64,000 bases of DNA from Lachnospiraceae bacterium (GTDB lineage: Bacteria > Bacillota > Clostridia > Lachnospirales > Lachnospiraceae), in assembly GCA_022793375.1 (NCBI GenBank), contig JAAWCS010000042.1, positions 62,001 through 126,000 of the forward strand, read 5' to 3'. A program made the position numbers and the translations under genes. The notes beneath the pieces are model-generated. The model was not told where the DNA came from. It saw nothing but the letters and a program-made list of their open reading frames with translations, and did not search any database. This document shows, one piece after another, positions 8,727 through 16,766 of this stretch; the stretch's first letter is position 1, and each line of letters starts with the position of its first letter.

Positions 8727-8960
8727 ATGAAAACCGTAAGCATTTCCTTAAATTCCATCGACCGGGTAAAAACGCTGGTCAACGAACTGAGCAAGTACGA
8801 TTCCGATTTTGATCTGATCAGCGGCCGTTATGTCATCGATGCCAAATCAATGATGGGAATTTTCAGCCTGGATCTGTCAAAGCCGATCGATCTGTGCATC
8901 CACTCCGACGCGGATGCCGGGACGGTGCTTGCTGCCATCGATTCGTTTGTACTGGAATAA
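8727..8960 (+). CDS. HPr-like PTS family protein lacking the catalytic His
   Basis: The 77-aa protein has the HPr fold signature: two N-terminal strand-helix elements and the block DAKSMMGIFSLDL, equivalent to the HPr Ser46 region (KSIMGVMSL). The N-terminal HARPA motif with phosphorylatable His15 is absent; the matching stretch reads NSIDRVKTLV. It cannot act as an ordinary phosphocarrier, but the conserved Ser suggests possible control by HPr kinase or a role like Crh. I chose the ATG at 8727 because AAAGGGGG lies seven bases upstream; an in-frame ATG further up has no ribosome site and would translate the leader hairpins. Confidence 0.75.
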   Translation: MKTVSISLNSIDRVKTLVNELSKYDSDFDLISGRYVIDAKSMMGIFSLDLSKPIDLCIHSDADAGTVLAAIDSFVLE

Positions 8961-9006
8961 GAAAGCGTTTCCGGAATCAAAAAGAATTCTTTGAATCCGA
9001 TGAAAG

Positions 9007-9109
9007 AAAGGGCTGCTGCAAAACAAAGATTTCCTCCAATCTATGGAAGCCATGGGTACGCCGGCTCAATCCTGTTTTGGATACTATCTTCGTTTTGCAG
9101 CAGCCCTTT
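9007..9109. terminator. Long inverted repeat between convergent genes
   Basis: A 24-base arm at 9007-9030 (AAAGGGCTGCTGCAAAAC...) matches the reverse complement of 9086-9109 with a single mismatch; the loop is 55 bases. It lies between the converging HPr-like and alpha-galactosidase genes and ends in a T-tract, so a bidirectional terminator is likely. A related GGCTGCTGC hairpin occurs at 52001-52099. Confidence 0.6.
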
Positions 9110-9130
9110 TCAGGGACAAACGCTTGCGCT

Positions 9131-11323
9131 TCAGCGAACCTCCACAAAATGCATCAGCCGCCCCGCGTAATCTCCCATGAGCGGCGGGACAAGGATTCCG
9201 CCCATCATCAGCGTCTCGCCCGCATAAATTTCGCCTGTCTCCTGCCACCGATACGCAGCCCGGGGATTCAGGCCGGCCAGACGGATTTTGCGGCTGTGAT
9301 AATTGGCCCGCGCGGCCGTCTGTATAAACGTAACCAGCACTTCGCTTCGATCCTTTGCCACCACGCTGAAACAATCGTACTGATGGTTTTCCCTGGCGGA
9401 GGCAATGCGGTAATAATCGCCCTCCCGAATAAGCGGCTGATACGTATGATACAGGGCGATCTGTTCACGCATCAGCCGATGCTCTTCTTCGGACAGTTTC
9501 GTAATATCCAGTTCGTAGCCGAAGGTGCCGCCAAGCGCCACATATCCGCGCGTCTCAAACGGCGTCACGCGGCCGACAATGTGGTTCGGACAGACGCTTA
9601 CATGGGCGCCGATCGTGCTTAACGGATATAAGAGGGCCGTTCCCTCCTGGATTGCCAGCCGTTCGCCGGCGTCGGTATCGTCGGAGCACCAGATCTGCGG
9701 GCTGAAATACAGCATGCCCGGGTCGAACCGGCCGCCGCCGCTGGTGCAATTCTCCAAAAGCAGGTCCGGAAACTCCTTCAGCAGCCGTTCCTGCAGTTCA
9801 TAGACGCCCAGCACATAGCGATGGCACAGCTCCCCCTGGTGCGCCGCATCCAGGAATGTGCTGCCGATCTCCGTCATCTGGCGGTTCATATCCCACTTCA
9901 CATAGGCGATCTCCGCGTTTCGCAGGATCTCCGCCACCGATTCATAGACATACTCAATGACCTCCGGCCGTGACAAATCCAAGATATACTGGCCGCGGCT
10001 CATCGTAAGCTCCCGTCCCGGTATATGGATCGCCCAGTCCGGGTGCGCGCGATACAGATCCGAATCCTTTGATACCATTTCCGGCTCAAACCAAATCCCC
10101 AGCTTCATGCCCAGCTTTTTGAGATTGGCAGTAAGCGCCGCCAGGCCGCCGGGAAGCTTTTCTTCGTTGACCTGCCAGTCGCCCAGGGAACAATGATCGT
10201 GGTTCCTCTTTCCAAACCAGCCGTCGTCCATGACCAGCATTTCTACGCCCGCCTCGCCGGCCTCTTTCGCGATTGCCAGCAGACGATCGGCGTCAAAGTC
10301 AAAATACGTCGCCTCCCAGTTGTTGAGAAGCACCGGCCGCTTTTGATGCAGGTAACGGCTGCGGATCAGATGGTTGCGATACAGTTCATGGAAGGTATGG
10401 GTCATGGCCCGCAGACCCTGGTTGGAATAAACGCATACCACCTCCGGCGCCGCAAACGATTCGCCAGGCTTTAGCACCCACTCAAACCCCTGCGGATGGA
10501 TTCCCATCGTCATCCGCACTGTGTCAAACTGGCTCAGTTCTACCTGTGCCTGGAAATTTCCCGAGTATACGAAATGCATCGCATAGACCTCGCCGGTCGT
10601 TTCCGTGATATTCGGCGTAGTCAGCGCCACAAACGGCTGTGCCTGATGGCTGGAAATCCCCCGCTGGGAGCTGACCTCCTGGCTTCCGTGCCGCAGCGGC
10701 CGATATTCCATATGCCTCTCTCTGGCCCAGGAGCCGGGAAGCGTAAGCATCTGATACGATTCGTCGTCCATATCCAGGCAGGCCGATAGCACCCGTTCCA
10801 GATACAGCTCCTCCTCTCCTTCGTTGACCAGCAGGACACTGCGCATCAGCGCGTCGCTGTCGGCAAACATGCTGTAGCGCAGGATCACCTTCAGGCCGAT
10901 ACAGGTGTCCCGGCAGACGATCTCCAATGTCTCTGCCGCCCCGTTTTCGCCGGCAAAGGCAGAGGGAAGCCCCGGCAGGTCCGGCTTGCCCTCCAAAATC
11001 CGATAGCTTTCATAGCTCAGCTCGCAGGTCCGGCTGCCTTGTGCAGTGCGCACGCACAGGCAGGGATTGCGGAAATCGCCGACGCCCCAGGTAGAATATT
11101 CATAGGGAAACGCATCGGCAAAGGCGGCCTTATCCCATATATTTTCAGACGGCGGCAGCGGGCTCTCCTTCGTGCGCAGCAGATAACCGCAGCCGCAGTC
11201 CTCCATACGGGGGCCGTAATAAATATGCCCCACATATGTTCCGTCCACAATACCGATAAAATACGCCGTATGTTCCGTTGTCAAACGAAATATTTCTTTT
11301 TGTTCATCAAAAAAAATTGCCAT
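9131..11323 (-). CDS. Alpha-galactosidase, GH36 family
   Basis: The 730-aa enzyme hydrolyses terminal alpha-galactosides such as melibiose and raffinose. The N-terminal beta-sandwich precedes a (beta/alpha)8 barrel with the GH36 motifs: MLVMDDGWFGKRN, LGIWFEPEMVSKDSDLY, the nucleophile Asp in YVKWDMNRQ near residue 477, and the acid/base Asp in WCSDDTDAGERL near 546. There is no signal peptide, so it acts in the cytosol on imported sugars. It begins 48 bases after degV on the same strand, and no transporter is adjacent. No separate promoter was clear. Length fits the group I GH36 enzymes. Confidence 0.93.
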   Translation of the reverse strand: MAIFFDEQKEIFRLTTEHTAYFIGIVDGTYVGHIYYGPRMEDCGCGYLLRTKESPLPPSENIWDKAAFADAFPYEYSTWGVGDFRNPCLCVRTAQGSRTCELSYESYRILEGKPDLPGLPSAFAGENGAAETLEIVCRDTCIGLKVILRYSMFADSDALMRSVLLVNEGEEELYLERVLSACLDMDDESYQMLTLPGSWARERHMEYRPLRHGSQEVSSQRGISSHQAQPFVALTTPNITETTGEVYAMHFVYSGNFQAQVELSQFDTVRMTMGIHPQGFEWVLKPGESFAAPEVVCVYSNQGLRAMTHTFHELYRNHLIRSRYLHQKRPVLLNNWEATYFDFDADRLLAIAKEAGEAGVEMLVMDDGWFGKRNHDHCSLGDWQVNEEKLPGGLAALTANLKKLGMKLGIWFEPEMVSKDSDLYRAHPDWAIHIPGRELTMSRGQYILDLSRPEVIEYVYESVAEILRNAEIAYVKWDMNRQMTEIGSTFLDAAHQGELCHRYVLGVYELQERLLKEFPDLLLENCTSGGGRFDPGMLYFSPQIWCSDDTDAGERLAIQEGTALLYPLSTIGAHVSVCPNHIVGRVTPFETRGYVALGGTFGYELDITKLSEEEHRLMREQIALYHTYQPLIREGDYYRIASARENHQYDCFSVVAKDRSEVLVTFIQTAARANYHSRKIRLAGLNPRAAYRWQETGEIYAGETLMMGGILVPPLMGDYAGRLMHFVEVR

Positions 11324-11371
11324 CTTTGATTTCTCCGGACGCCGTAAAAGACGGCTCCTCTTCTCTTTCTC

Positions 11372-12241
11372 CTAGGCTTCGAGCTTCTTACTGCAGGCCA
11401 CGGCCAGCGAACCGGGGCCGATGTGGCAGGCCACGCTCAGCGACAAGGGCTCGATCACCGCCTCCGTGTATCCGGGCAGCGCCGCCAAAAGCTCCTCACG
11501 GAAGGATTCGGCCTGCTCATCATTCTGCGTATGGGCAATCTCCAGCCATACCCGCTGGCCGTCCAGGCCGCCGAAACGCTTTTCGATGTCGCTCTTGATC
11601 GCCGCAATCATAATGCTGCGTGCCTGGGCCACGGTGCGGGCCTTGGAAAACGTATCCAGGCGCTCGCCCTGAATCTGCAGGACCGGCTTCAGACGCAGAA
11701 GCGTCCCTAACGTCGCCACGGCCGGTGTGATCCGTCCGCCCTTTTTCAGGTATTTGAGCGTATCCACCATAATATAAATGCTCGATTCCATCTTGACGCG
11801 TTCTAACTCCGCGCGGATCTCTGCCGCCGAATAGCCCTTGTCTTTGAGCGTCAGCGCATCGAGCACCGCCTGGTGCTGGGTAACGGAAATCCGCTGGTTG
11901 TTGACTACCTGCACGCGTCCGTCGTATTCCTCGGCCAGCATGATCGCCGTCTGGCAGGAGCCGCTTAATCCGCTGGACATCGGGATATGCACGACCTCGT
12001 CCGCGTCCTTTAAAAGTTTATCCCACAATCCCATCACCGATTCCGGCGAAGGCTGTGAGGTCGAGATCGACGCATCCTTTAAAAGCTTCTCATAAAACTC
12101 CGGCTGAGAGAGGTTAATGCCCTCAAAATACGTCTCTCCGTCAATGGTAAAAGGCATCGGCAGGACGGAAATTCCCAGCTGACCCCCGGCTTCCTGTGTA
12201 ATTCCACTGTTGCTGTCCGTGACAATTGCTATTTTTTTCAT
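11372..12241 (-). CDS. DegV family fatty-acid-binding protein
   Basis: The 289-aa protein has the DegV fold: KIAIVTDSNSGIT at the N-terminus, STSQPSPES in the first domain, HIPMSSGLSGSCQTA as lipid head-group loop, and a C-terminal LKPVLQIQGERLD region. Family members (FakB) bind fatty acids for phosphorylation by FakA; no FakA is in this window, so the role in lipid incorporation is inferred from family only. GGAGAG lies before the ATG and a promoter is visible 25-50 bases upstream. The length is typical. Confidence 0.92.
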   Translation of the reverse strand: MKKIAIVTDSNSGITQEAGGQLGISVLPMPFTIDGETYFEGINLSQPEFYEKLLKDASISTSQPSPESVMGLWDKLLKDADEVVHIPMSSGLSGSCQTAIMLAEEYDGRVQVVNNQRISVTQHQAVLDALTLKDKGYSAAEIRAELERVKMESSIYIMVDTLKYLKKGGRITPAVATLGTLLRLKPVLQIQGERLDTFSKARTVAQARSIMIAAIKSDIEKRFGGLDGQRVWLEIAHTQNDEQAESFREELLAALPGYTEAVIEPLSLSVACHIGPGSLAVACSKKLEA

Positions 12242-12263
12242 GTTAATCTCTCCTTCACGGAAT

Positions 12264-12293
12264 ACTCTATCACACTTCCCCGCCCTCTGGCAA
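12264..12293 (-). promoter_or_regulatory. Possible promoter of degV
   Basis: On the minus strand TTGCCA (12288-12293) and TAGAGT (12264-12269) are 18 bases apart, about 25 bases before the degV ATG. It is an imperfect match. Confidence 0.4.
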
Positions 12294-12308
12294 GCACAAG
12301 ATTCTTAA

Positions 12309-13325
12309 TTATCCAAAATACGTTTCGTAAATCTGGTAAAAATCCACCGGGCACTCCGGTATTTCTTCGGTAAAACGATATTTTTTCCACCCCTCTTCAT
12401 CCCAAATCGAATGAAGGCCCGCGGCAAACGCCTCGTATGCCTCGAAAAAGGCCTCCGCTCTCTGCCGTTCGCGGATCACCTCTTTATTGGCCTGCGTCTC
12501 CGGCTCCAGCATGTTATTGATGCAGCGGACCACATAAAACGCCTCTGGAGTCTCAATTACGCCGCTCACTTCGCCCGAGGCCAGAGAGAAAACCGCTTTC
12601 TCCCACGCCGGCTCCACGTCATAGCGGCTTACCCGCAGGCTGCCCGGCGCATCGTCGGAGTAAACCTCCTGCAGGTTGACAAACACTTCGCCCCGCTCTG
12701 CCAGCGCCGCGACCTGCTCCGCCTTTTCTCTCTGCGTCTCCGTCTGCCCTTCTTTCAGAAAAACCACCTGCTGCACCTCAATGACCCGCGCCGCGTCGTC
12801 GCTGATCTCGTCGTTGATTCCTTCTGTCAGCTGTCGTACCAAAAGCTCCGCCAGGCGGTATTCCCGATATACATTCAGCACCTGTTCCTGTGTCATGCCG
12901 ATGTATTCCGCCGCTTCGGGGCTCAGGCCTTCGGTATACGCCGCCGCCGCCGCCACGGCCCTGCCCTCCTCATCCTCGCTCAGAGTCAGGCCCTGCTTTT
13001 CCGCCATCAGCACCATTGTCTTTAAACGGACCAGAAAGTCATGCAGTTCTGTTTTCATATAATCCGCAAAATCCCCTTCTCCAACCGGGACCGCCCAAAT
13101 ATTCGGCCCGTAAGAAGCTTCGTAGCGGTTTTTCTGATTCATCAGAAACAGCCGGGCCTCCGAATGCGTACACGGCTTGTTTTCAATCTGAAACAATTCC
13201 CCCACATTCAGCCCGGTTGTCAGCTTAATCTCCATATCCTCCCGGCAGCCGCCAAGCAGCGCCAGACAGGCTGTCAGCAGCAAGCAGAACAGCCTTTGCT
13301 TGATTTTGCATCTTTTCTGCTTCAT
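12309..13325 (-). CDS. PpiC-type peptidyl-prolyl isomerase lipoprotein (PrsA/SurA-like)
   Basis: The 338-aa protein starts MKQKRCKIKQR and has a lipobox ending LALLGGC, so it should be a membrane-anchored lipoprotein outside the cell. A SurA/PrsA-type N-terminal helical region is followed by a parvulin-like domain with VVFLKEGQTE, APGSLRVSRY and ASGEVSGVIETPEAFYVVRC, the last being the typical end of a PpiC domain. It probably helps fold secreted proteins. I chose the internal ATG because GGAAGGG lies six bases upstream; an upstream GTG would include that site. It follows the HAD gene by 17 bases. Confidence 0.82.
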   Translation of the reverse strand: MKQKRCKIKQRLFCLLLTACLALLGGCREDMEIKLTTGLNVGELFQIENKPCTHSEARLFLMNQKNRYEASYGPNIWAVPVGEGDFADYMKTELHDFLVRLKTMVLMAEKQGLTLSEDEEGRAVAAAAAYTEGLSPEAAEYIGMTQEQVLNVYREYRLAELLVRQLTEGINDEISDDAARVIEVQQVVFLKEGQTETQREKAEQVAALAERGEVFVNLQEVYSDDAPGSLRVSRYDVEPAWEKAVFSLASGEVSGVIETPEAFYVVRCINNMLEPETQANKEVIRERQRAEAFFEAYEAFAAGLHSIWDEEGWKKYRFTEEIPECPVDFYQIYETYFG

Positions 13326-13342
13326 GGACATCCCTTCCACCT

Positions 13343-14131
13343 TTACAGCAGCGTTTTCAGCACCTGCAGCACGCCGTCCTCGTCACAGCGGCCGGTTCGG
13401 AAACGAGCCGCCGCCTTTACCTCCTCCAGCGCATTTTCCACCGCATAGCTGTGACCGGCCTGCCGCATCATCTCGATATCGTTGCGCTGGTCGCCGAACA
13501 CCATTGTTTCCTCCGGCGCAATCCCCAGGCTGTCCTGCAGGCATGCTACGGCCTTTCCTTTATTTACGCCCTGCGGCTGGACATCCAGCCACATGGTCCC
13601 GGCCGTCACTACCTGGTAGCGGTCTCTCCATTTCTCGATAAAGCCGCGAAATGTCGTCTCTACCCGGCAGTCTCCATGGTAAAAGCTCAGAGCGATGATC
13701 CCATCCTTCACGGACAGCAAATCCTCGGTCATTGTCACCTCCATTCCATACCCGTTGACCGACCAGTCGTAAAACTCCTGGTTCTTGGTCTCCAGATACG
13801 TGGCGGTGGTCCCGTTCATGAGGATTTCACAGCCGGGAATCTGTCTGGCTTCCCGAATCATCTCCTCTAAGTCCTCCCGCCCCATGTCCCAATGAAAGAG
13901 GACGCGGCTGCAAGTCGCGATCTCCGCCCCGCCCACGGCAATAAAAAACAGTTTTTCCTCGATCGGCCGGAACAAATTCTGAATGCTGGAAAGCGGCCGG
14001 CCGCTGGCAATCGCCACCTGGATCCCCCGATCCCGCAGCTGTCGGATGACCTCAAAGATTTCCGGATTGATATCGCGGGTACCGTCCGGCACCAGCGTCC
14101 CGTCCACATCCGTGCAGATCAATTTTATCAT
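13343..14131 (-). CDS. HAD-superfamily hydrolase, Cof/YidA type
   Basis: The 262-aa protein has the HAD phosphatase motifs: nucleophile and acid Asp in CTDVDGTLVPDG, the motif II Ser in AIASGRPLSS, a Lys in NKGKAV, and the acidic motif in MVFGDQRNDIEMMRQAG. The large C2 cap places it in the Cof group, which dephosphorylates sugar phosphates or flavin-type substrates. The exact substrate cannot be read. The ATG overlaps the maf stop (ATGA), so these are probably translated together. Confidence 0.88.
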   Translation of the reverse strand: MIKLICTDVDGTLVPDGTRDINPEIFEVIRQLRDRGIQVAIASGRPLSSIQNLFRPIEEKLFFIAVGGAEIATCSRVLFHWDMGREDLEEMIREARQIPGCEILMNGTTATYLETKNQEFYDWSVNGYGMEVTMTEDLLSVKDGIIALSFYHGDCRVETTFRGFIEKWRDRYQVVTAGTMWLDVQPQGVNKGKAVACLQDSLGIAPEETMVFGDQRNDIEMMRQAGHSYAVENALEEVKAAARFRTGRCDEDGVLQVLKTLL

Positions 14132-14709
14132 AAAGCCATCCTCTCTTTTAGTTCCTGATACACCCGTCCTATGGGAAGTCCCATCACATTGTAAAAGCTG
14201 CCGGTAATCCCTGCCACGAACGCCGCAAAGGCGCCCTGAATCCCGTAAGCCCCGGCCTTGTCAAGCGGGTCGCCGGTCGCCACATAGCGCCGGATTTCTT
14301 CTTCGCTCATCGGATAAATATGCACCTTCGTCTCCTCCGAAAAAGTGACCTCCTCCTCTGTCCCGCCGTCCTTGTCCCGAAAGACGAGGGTCACGCCGGT
14401 AAAAACCTGGTGGGTGCGCCCCTGGAGCTTTGCAAGCATTGCCGCCGCTTCCTCCGGCCCGTGCGGCTTGCCGAGAATCGCCCCGTCTAAGGCCACCACG
14501 GTATCGGCGCCGATGACGACCGCCCCCGCCGGGGCCTGTGAAGCAATATCCTCCGCCTTCTGCCGCGACAGATCTTCTACCACGGCCCTGGGTTCGCGGT
14601 AACGCAGTATCTCCTCCTTTTGGCTGGGAACCACGGTAAAATCCAGTCCGATCTGGGTCAGCAACTCCCGCCTGCGGGGCGACCCGGATGCCAATAAAAT
14701 CGGCCTCAT
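14128..14709 (-). CDS. maf: Maf nucleotide pyrophosphatase
   Basis: The 193-aa protein matches Maf: ILLASGSPRRRELL at the N-terminus, VVIGADTVVALDGAILGKP in the middle, GRTHQVFTGVTL and DKAGAYGIQG. Maf enzymes hydrolyse dTTP, UTP or modified pyrimidine nucleotides and affect septum formation. The GADTVV Asp and the DKAG block, both catalytic or binding, are present. It sits between the ECF S component (13 bases upstream) and the HAD hydrolase (overlap). Confidence 0.95.
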   Translation of the reverse strand: MRPILLASGSPRRRELLTQIGLDFTVVPSQKEEILRYREPRAVVEDLSRQKAEDIASQAPAGAVVIGADTVVALDGAILGKPHGPEEAAAMLAKLQGRTHQVFTGVTLVFRDKDGGTEEEVTFSEETKVHIYPMSEEEIRRYVATGDPLDKAGAYGIQGAFAAFVAGITGSFYNVMGLPIGRVYQELKERMAL

Positions 14710-14722
14710 ATTTGTCCTCCTG

Positions 14723-15316
14723 TTACATCGTTATTTCTGAAAGCAATCCCTGTTTTTTTAGCACCGGCCGGATCGCCATATAAAGGACGACCGAAACGAC
14801 CGCGGACAGCACGGCATTGGTCCCGGTTGTCAGAAAATTCCATTTCAGCACAACCTCCGCCGCCGGCTTGCCGATGATAAACAGCTTGTACACATATCCG
14901 AACAACGGATCAAAGACGGCATTAAATCCCAGACCGCATACGGCCGAAAGGACGGCCCACCGAAACACGGCTTTATGCTCGGTCTGCTCATTGATACGGC
15001 CAAATCGGTGCGCAACCGCCCCGGCAATGATACCGATGCAGAATTTGAGGATAAATGTTTTCGGCGCATACACAATATACACGGGATCCATCAGATCGCC
15101 GATCGTCATCCCGATCGCCCCGCCCAGGCCGCCGTAAAAGCTGCCGGCCAGCAGCGCCCCCAGCACGCAGATGGTATTGCCCAGGTGAAACGACGTCGCG
15201 TCCCCGCCGGGCAGCGGCACCTTAATCTGTAAAAAAGTAAATGCCACATACGATAAAGCCGCCATCAGGCCTGTTACCGCAATTTTGTACACCCGGTTGT
15301 CCCTTGTCTCTCTCAT
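14723..15316 (-). CDS. ECF transporter S component (vitamin uptake)
   Basis: The protein of about 197 aa has five or six hydrophobic helices, with ATSFHLGNTICVLGALLAG and GGLGGAIGMTIGDLMDP, the pattern of an ECF energy-coupling-factor S component that binds a vitamin and docks onto shared EcfA/T units. I would place it near the COG4720/HmpT-like group with low confidence. The thiN gene just upstream hints at thiamine or its pyrimidine precursor as substrate, but this is inference. The ATG at 15316 is chosen because AAGGAGG lies six bases upstream; an upstream TTG would read through that site. A good promoter lies 50-80 bases upstream. Confidence 0.82.
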   Translation of the reverse strand: MRETRDNRVYKIAVTGLMAALSYVAFTFLQIKVPLPGGDATSFHLGNTICVLGALLAGSFYGGLGGAIGMTIGDLMDPVYIVYAPKTFILKFCIGIIAGAVAHRFGRINEQTEHKAVFRWAVLSAVCGLGFNAVFDPLFGYVYKLFIIGKPAAEVVLKWNFLTTGTNAVLSAVVSVVLYMAIRPVLKKQGLLSEITM

Positions 15317-15366
15317 AATAGCCTCCTTCAAATCTCAGATCTTGTATCTGTGCTTTTCTTCTGCCT

Positions 15367-15395
15367 ATCATAAGAGCGCGCCCATAGATTTTCAA
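15367..15395 (-). promoter_or_regulatory. Promoter of the ECF-maf-HAD-ppiC group
   Basis: On the minus strand TTGAAA (15390-15395) and TATGAT (15367-15372) are 17 bases apart. The leader of about 45 bases is too short for a TPP riboswitch. Confidence 0.7.
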
Positions 15396-15442
15396 TGACC
15401 AGTTTTTATTTTTTTATATAGTCCAGTTGGCGCCGGCATGCG

Positions 15443-16108
15443 TCAATCTTTTGACTCAATCGCCAGCAGCAGCCCTTCTGCAAATTCCAGCACCGCGACT
15501 TCCTCTGCCAGTTCGTTGCTGATGCAGTGGCCGCATTCCACCCCCAGGACCATGTGATGGTCGTAGAGCGGGTATTTAAAACCGCTCAGACGCAGATGCG
15601 TTACCTCCATTGTCAGCGGAACGAACGAAATATACGGATACGGGCACTCCGCCCGGCGAAATACGGTCCGGCCCGCCGCCAGGCGGAGGCGGTTATGGCT
15701 GTCCAGCAGACAGCAGTCCATCCCCAGGTCAAAGGCCTCTTTCAGGAGATGGACATTGGCCAGCACATGATCCAGCCGCGTGCCGGTCGCTCCCAGAATC
15801 CGCACCTCCTTAACATCCTCTTCTCTGGCAATGCAGAAGGCCAGTTCCGTGTCGCTTTCGTTTTTTTCCGGCCGATGGCGTTCAAAGCGAATGGCCGGAT
15901 CCGCCGTATAAAAAGCCAGGGTTTCCTCCGACACCGAATCAAAATCGCCCACCGCCGCATCCGGCCGCAGATTCAGCCGTCTCAAAGCTTCCAATCCCCG
16001 GTCGGCGGCGATCAGCAGACCGCCCTCTGAGCGCACCTGCCGCGCCTGTTCGGCCAGCTGGCCGGCATCCACCTGGCCGCCGGCCACGATCAGAGCCGTC
16101 TTTTTCAT
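15443..16108 (-). CDS. thiN: Thiamine diphosphokinase
   Basis: The 221-aa enzyme transfers pyrophosphate from ATP to thiamine, giving TPP. Motifs are IAADRGLEALRRL, PDAAVGDFDSVS with the Mg-binding Asp residues, and RPEKNESDTELAF for nucleotide binding; ILGATGTRLDHVLAN follows. Length fits the Firmicute ThiN family. Its ATG overlaps the rpe stop, so it closes the prpC-prkC-rsgA-rpe-thiN operon, an order conserved in Firmicutes. Confidence 0.95.
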   Translation of the reverse strand: MKKTALIVAGGQVDAGQLAEQARQVRSEGGLLIAADRGLEALRRLNLRPDAAVGDFDSVSEETLAFYTADPAIRFERHRPEKNESDTELAFCIAREEDVKEVRILGATGTRLDHVLANVHLLKEAFDLGMDCCLLDSHNRLRLAAGRTVFRRAECPYPYISFVPLTMEVTHLRLSGFKYPLYDHHMVLGVECGHCISNELAEEVAVLEFAEGLLLAIESKD

Positions 16109-16764
16109 TTCCCCGGCTCCAGGATCGCCATAAATTTCCTGACATTTTCTTCGATATTTCCGGAAAATACGGCCGACCCGGCCACCAGCACGTTGGCGCC
16201 GGCTTCCAGAAGTTGTGCCGCGTTGGAAAGCTTCACGCCGCCGTCGATTTCAACATCTACCTCCAGTCCCCGTTCCGTAATCATCCGCCGAAGCGTGCGA
16301 ATCTTATCCGTCACGTATGGAATGTACGACTGCCCGCCGTAGCCCGGGTTGACCGACATCAAAAGAACCATCTTCAGCTGAGGAAGCACATAGTCCAGGA
16401 CAGACAGCGGTGTCGCCGGGTTCAATACCACGCCGGCTTCTTTTCCGCACTCGCGGATCTGCGCGACTACCCGGTCCAGATGCGTGCAGGCCTCCGCGTG
16501 CACCGTGATAATATCCGCCCCGGCCTGCGCCACCTCTTTTACAAAGCGCCCCGGTTCGTGCACCATCATATGCACGTCGAACACCTTGTCGGAATACGGA
16601 CGGATCGATGCGATCACCGGCATGCCAAACGAAATGTTCGGCGCAAACATGCCGTCCAGTACGTCAATGTGCACGTACTCGGCGCCGGCGTCGCCAATCG
16701 CTTTCAGCTGCTGCCCCAGTATACCAAAATCTGCGGATAAAATCGACGGTGCTAAAATATTCAT
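16105..16764 (-). CDS. rpe: Ribulose-phosphate 3-epimerase
   Basis: The enzyme of about 219 aa interconverts ribulose-5-phosphate and xylulose-5-phosphate. It has the TIM-barrel motifs LAPSILSADFG, VHIDVLDGMFAPNISFG, DVHMMVHEPGRF, VMSVNPGYGGQ-like MSVNPGYGGQSYIP, and EIDGGVKLSNA, with the metal-binding His and Asp residues present. I chose the ATG at 16764: AAAGGAG lies nine bases upstream, while the in-frame TTG two codons earlier is too close. It starts two bases after rsgA. Confidence 0.95.
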   Translation of the reverse strand: MNILAPSILSADFGILGQQLKAIGDAGAEYVHIDVLDGMFAPNISFGMPVIASIRPYSDKVFDVHMMVHEPGRFVKEVAQAGADIITVHAEACTHLDRVVAQIRECGKEAGVVLNPATPLSVLDYVLPQLKMVLLMSVNPGYGGQSYIPYVTDKIRTLRRMITERGLEVDVEIDGGVKLSNAAQLLEAGANVLVAGSAVFSGNIEENVRKFMAILEPGK

Positions 16765-16766
16765 AC

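Noticed and set aside
8956..8975. CcpA cre-like site (GGAAACGCTTTC on the minus strand)
   Set aside because: It overlaps the stop codon of the HPr-like gene and lies at the 3' end of the convergent alpha-galactosidase gene, not in a promoter.
15317..15366. TPP riboswitch before the ECF gene
   Set aside because: A CTGAGA motif occurs, but the leader of about 45 bases is too short and the partner motifs are missing.
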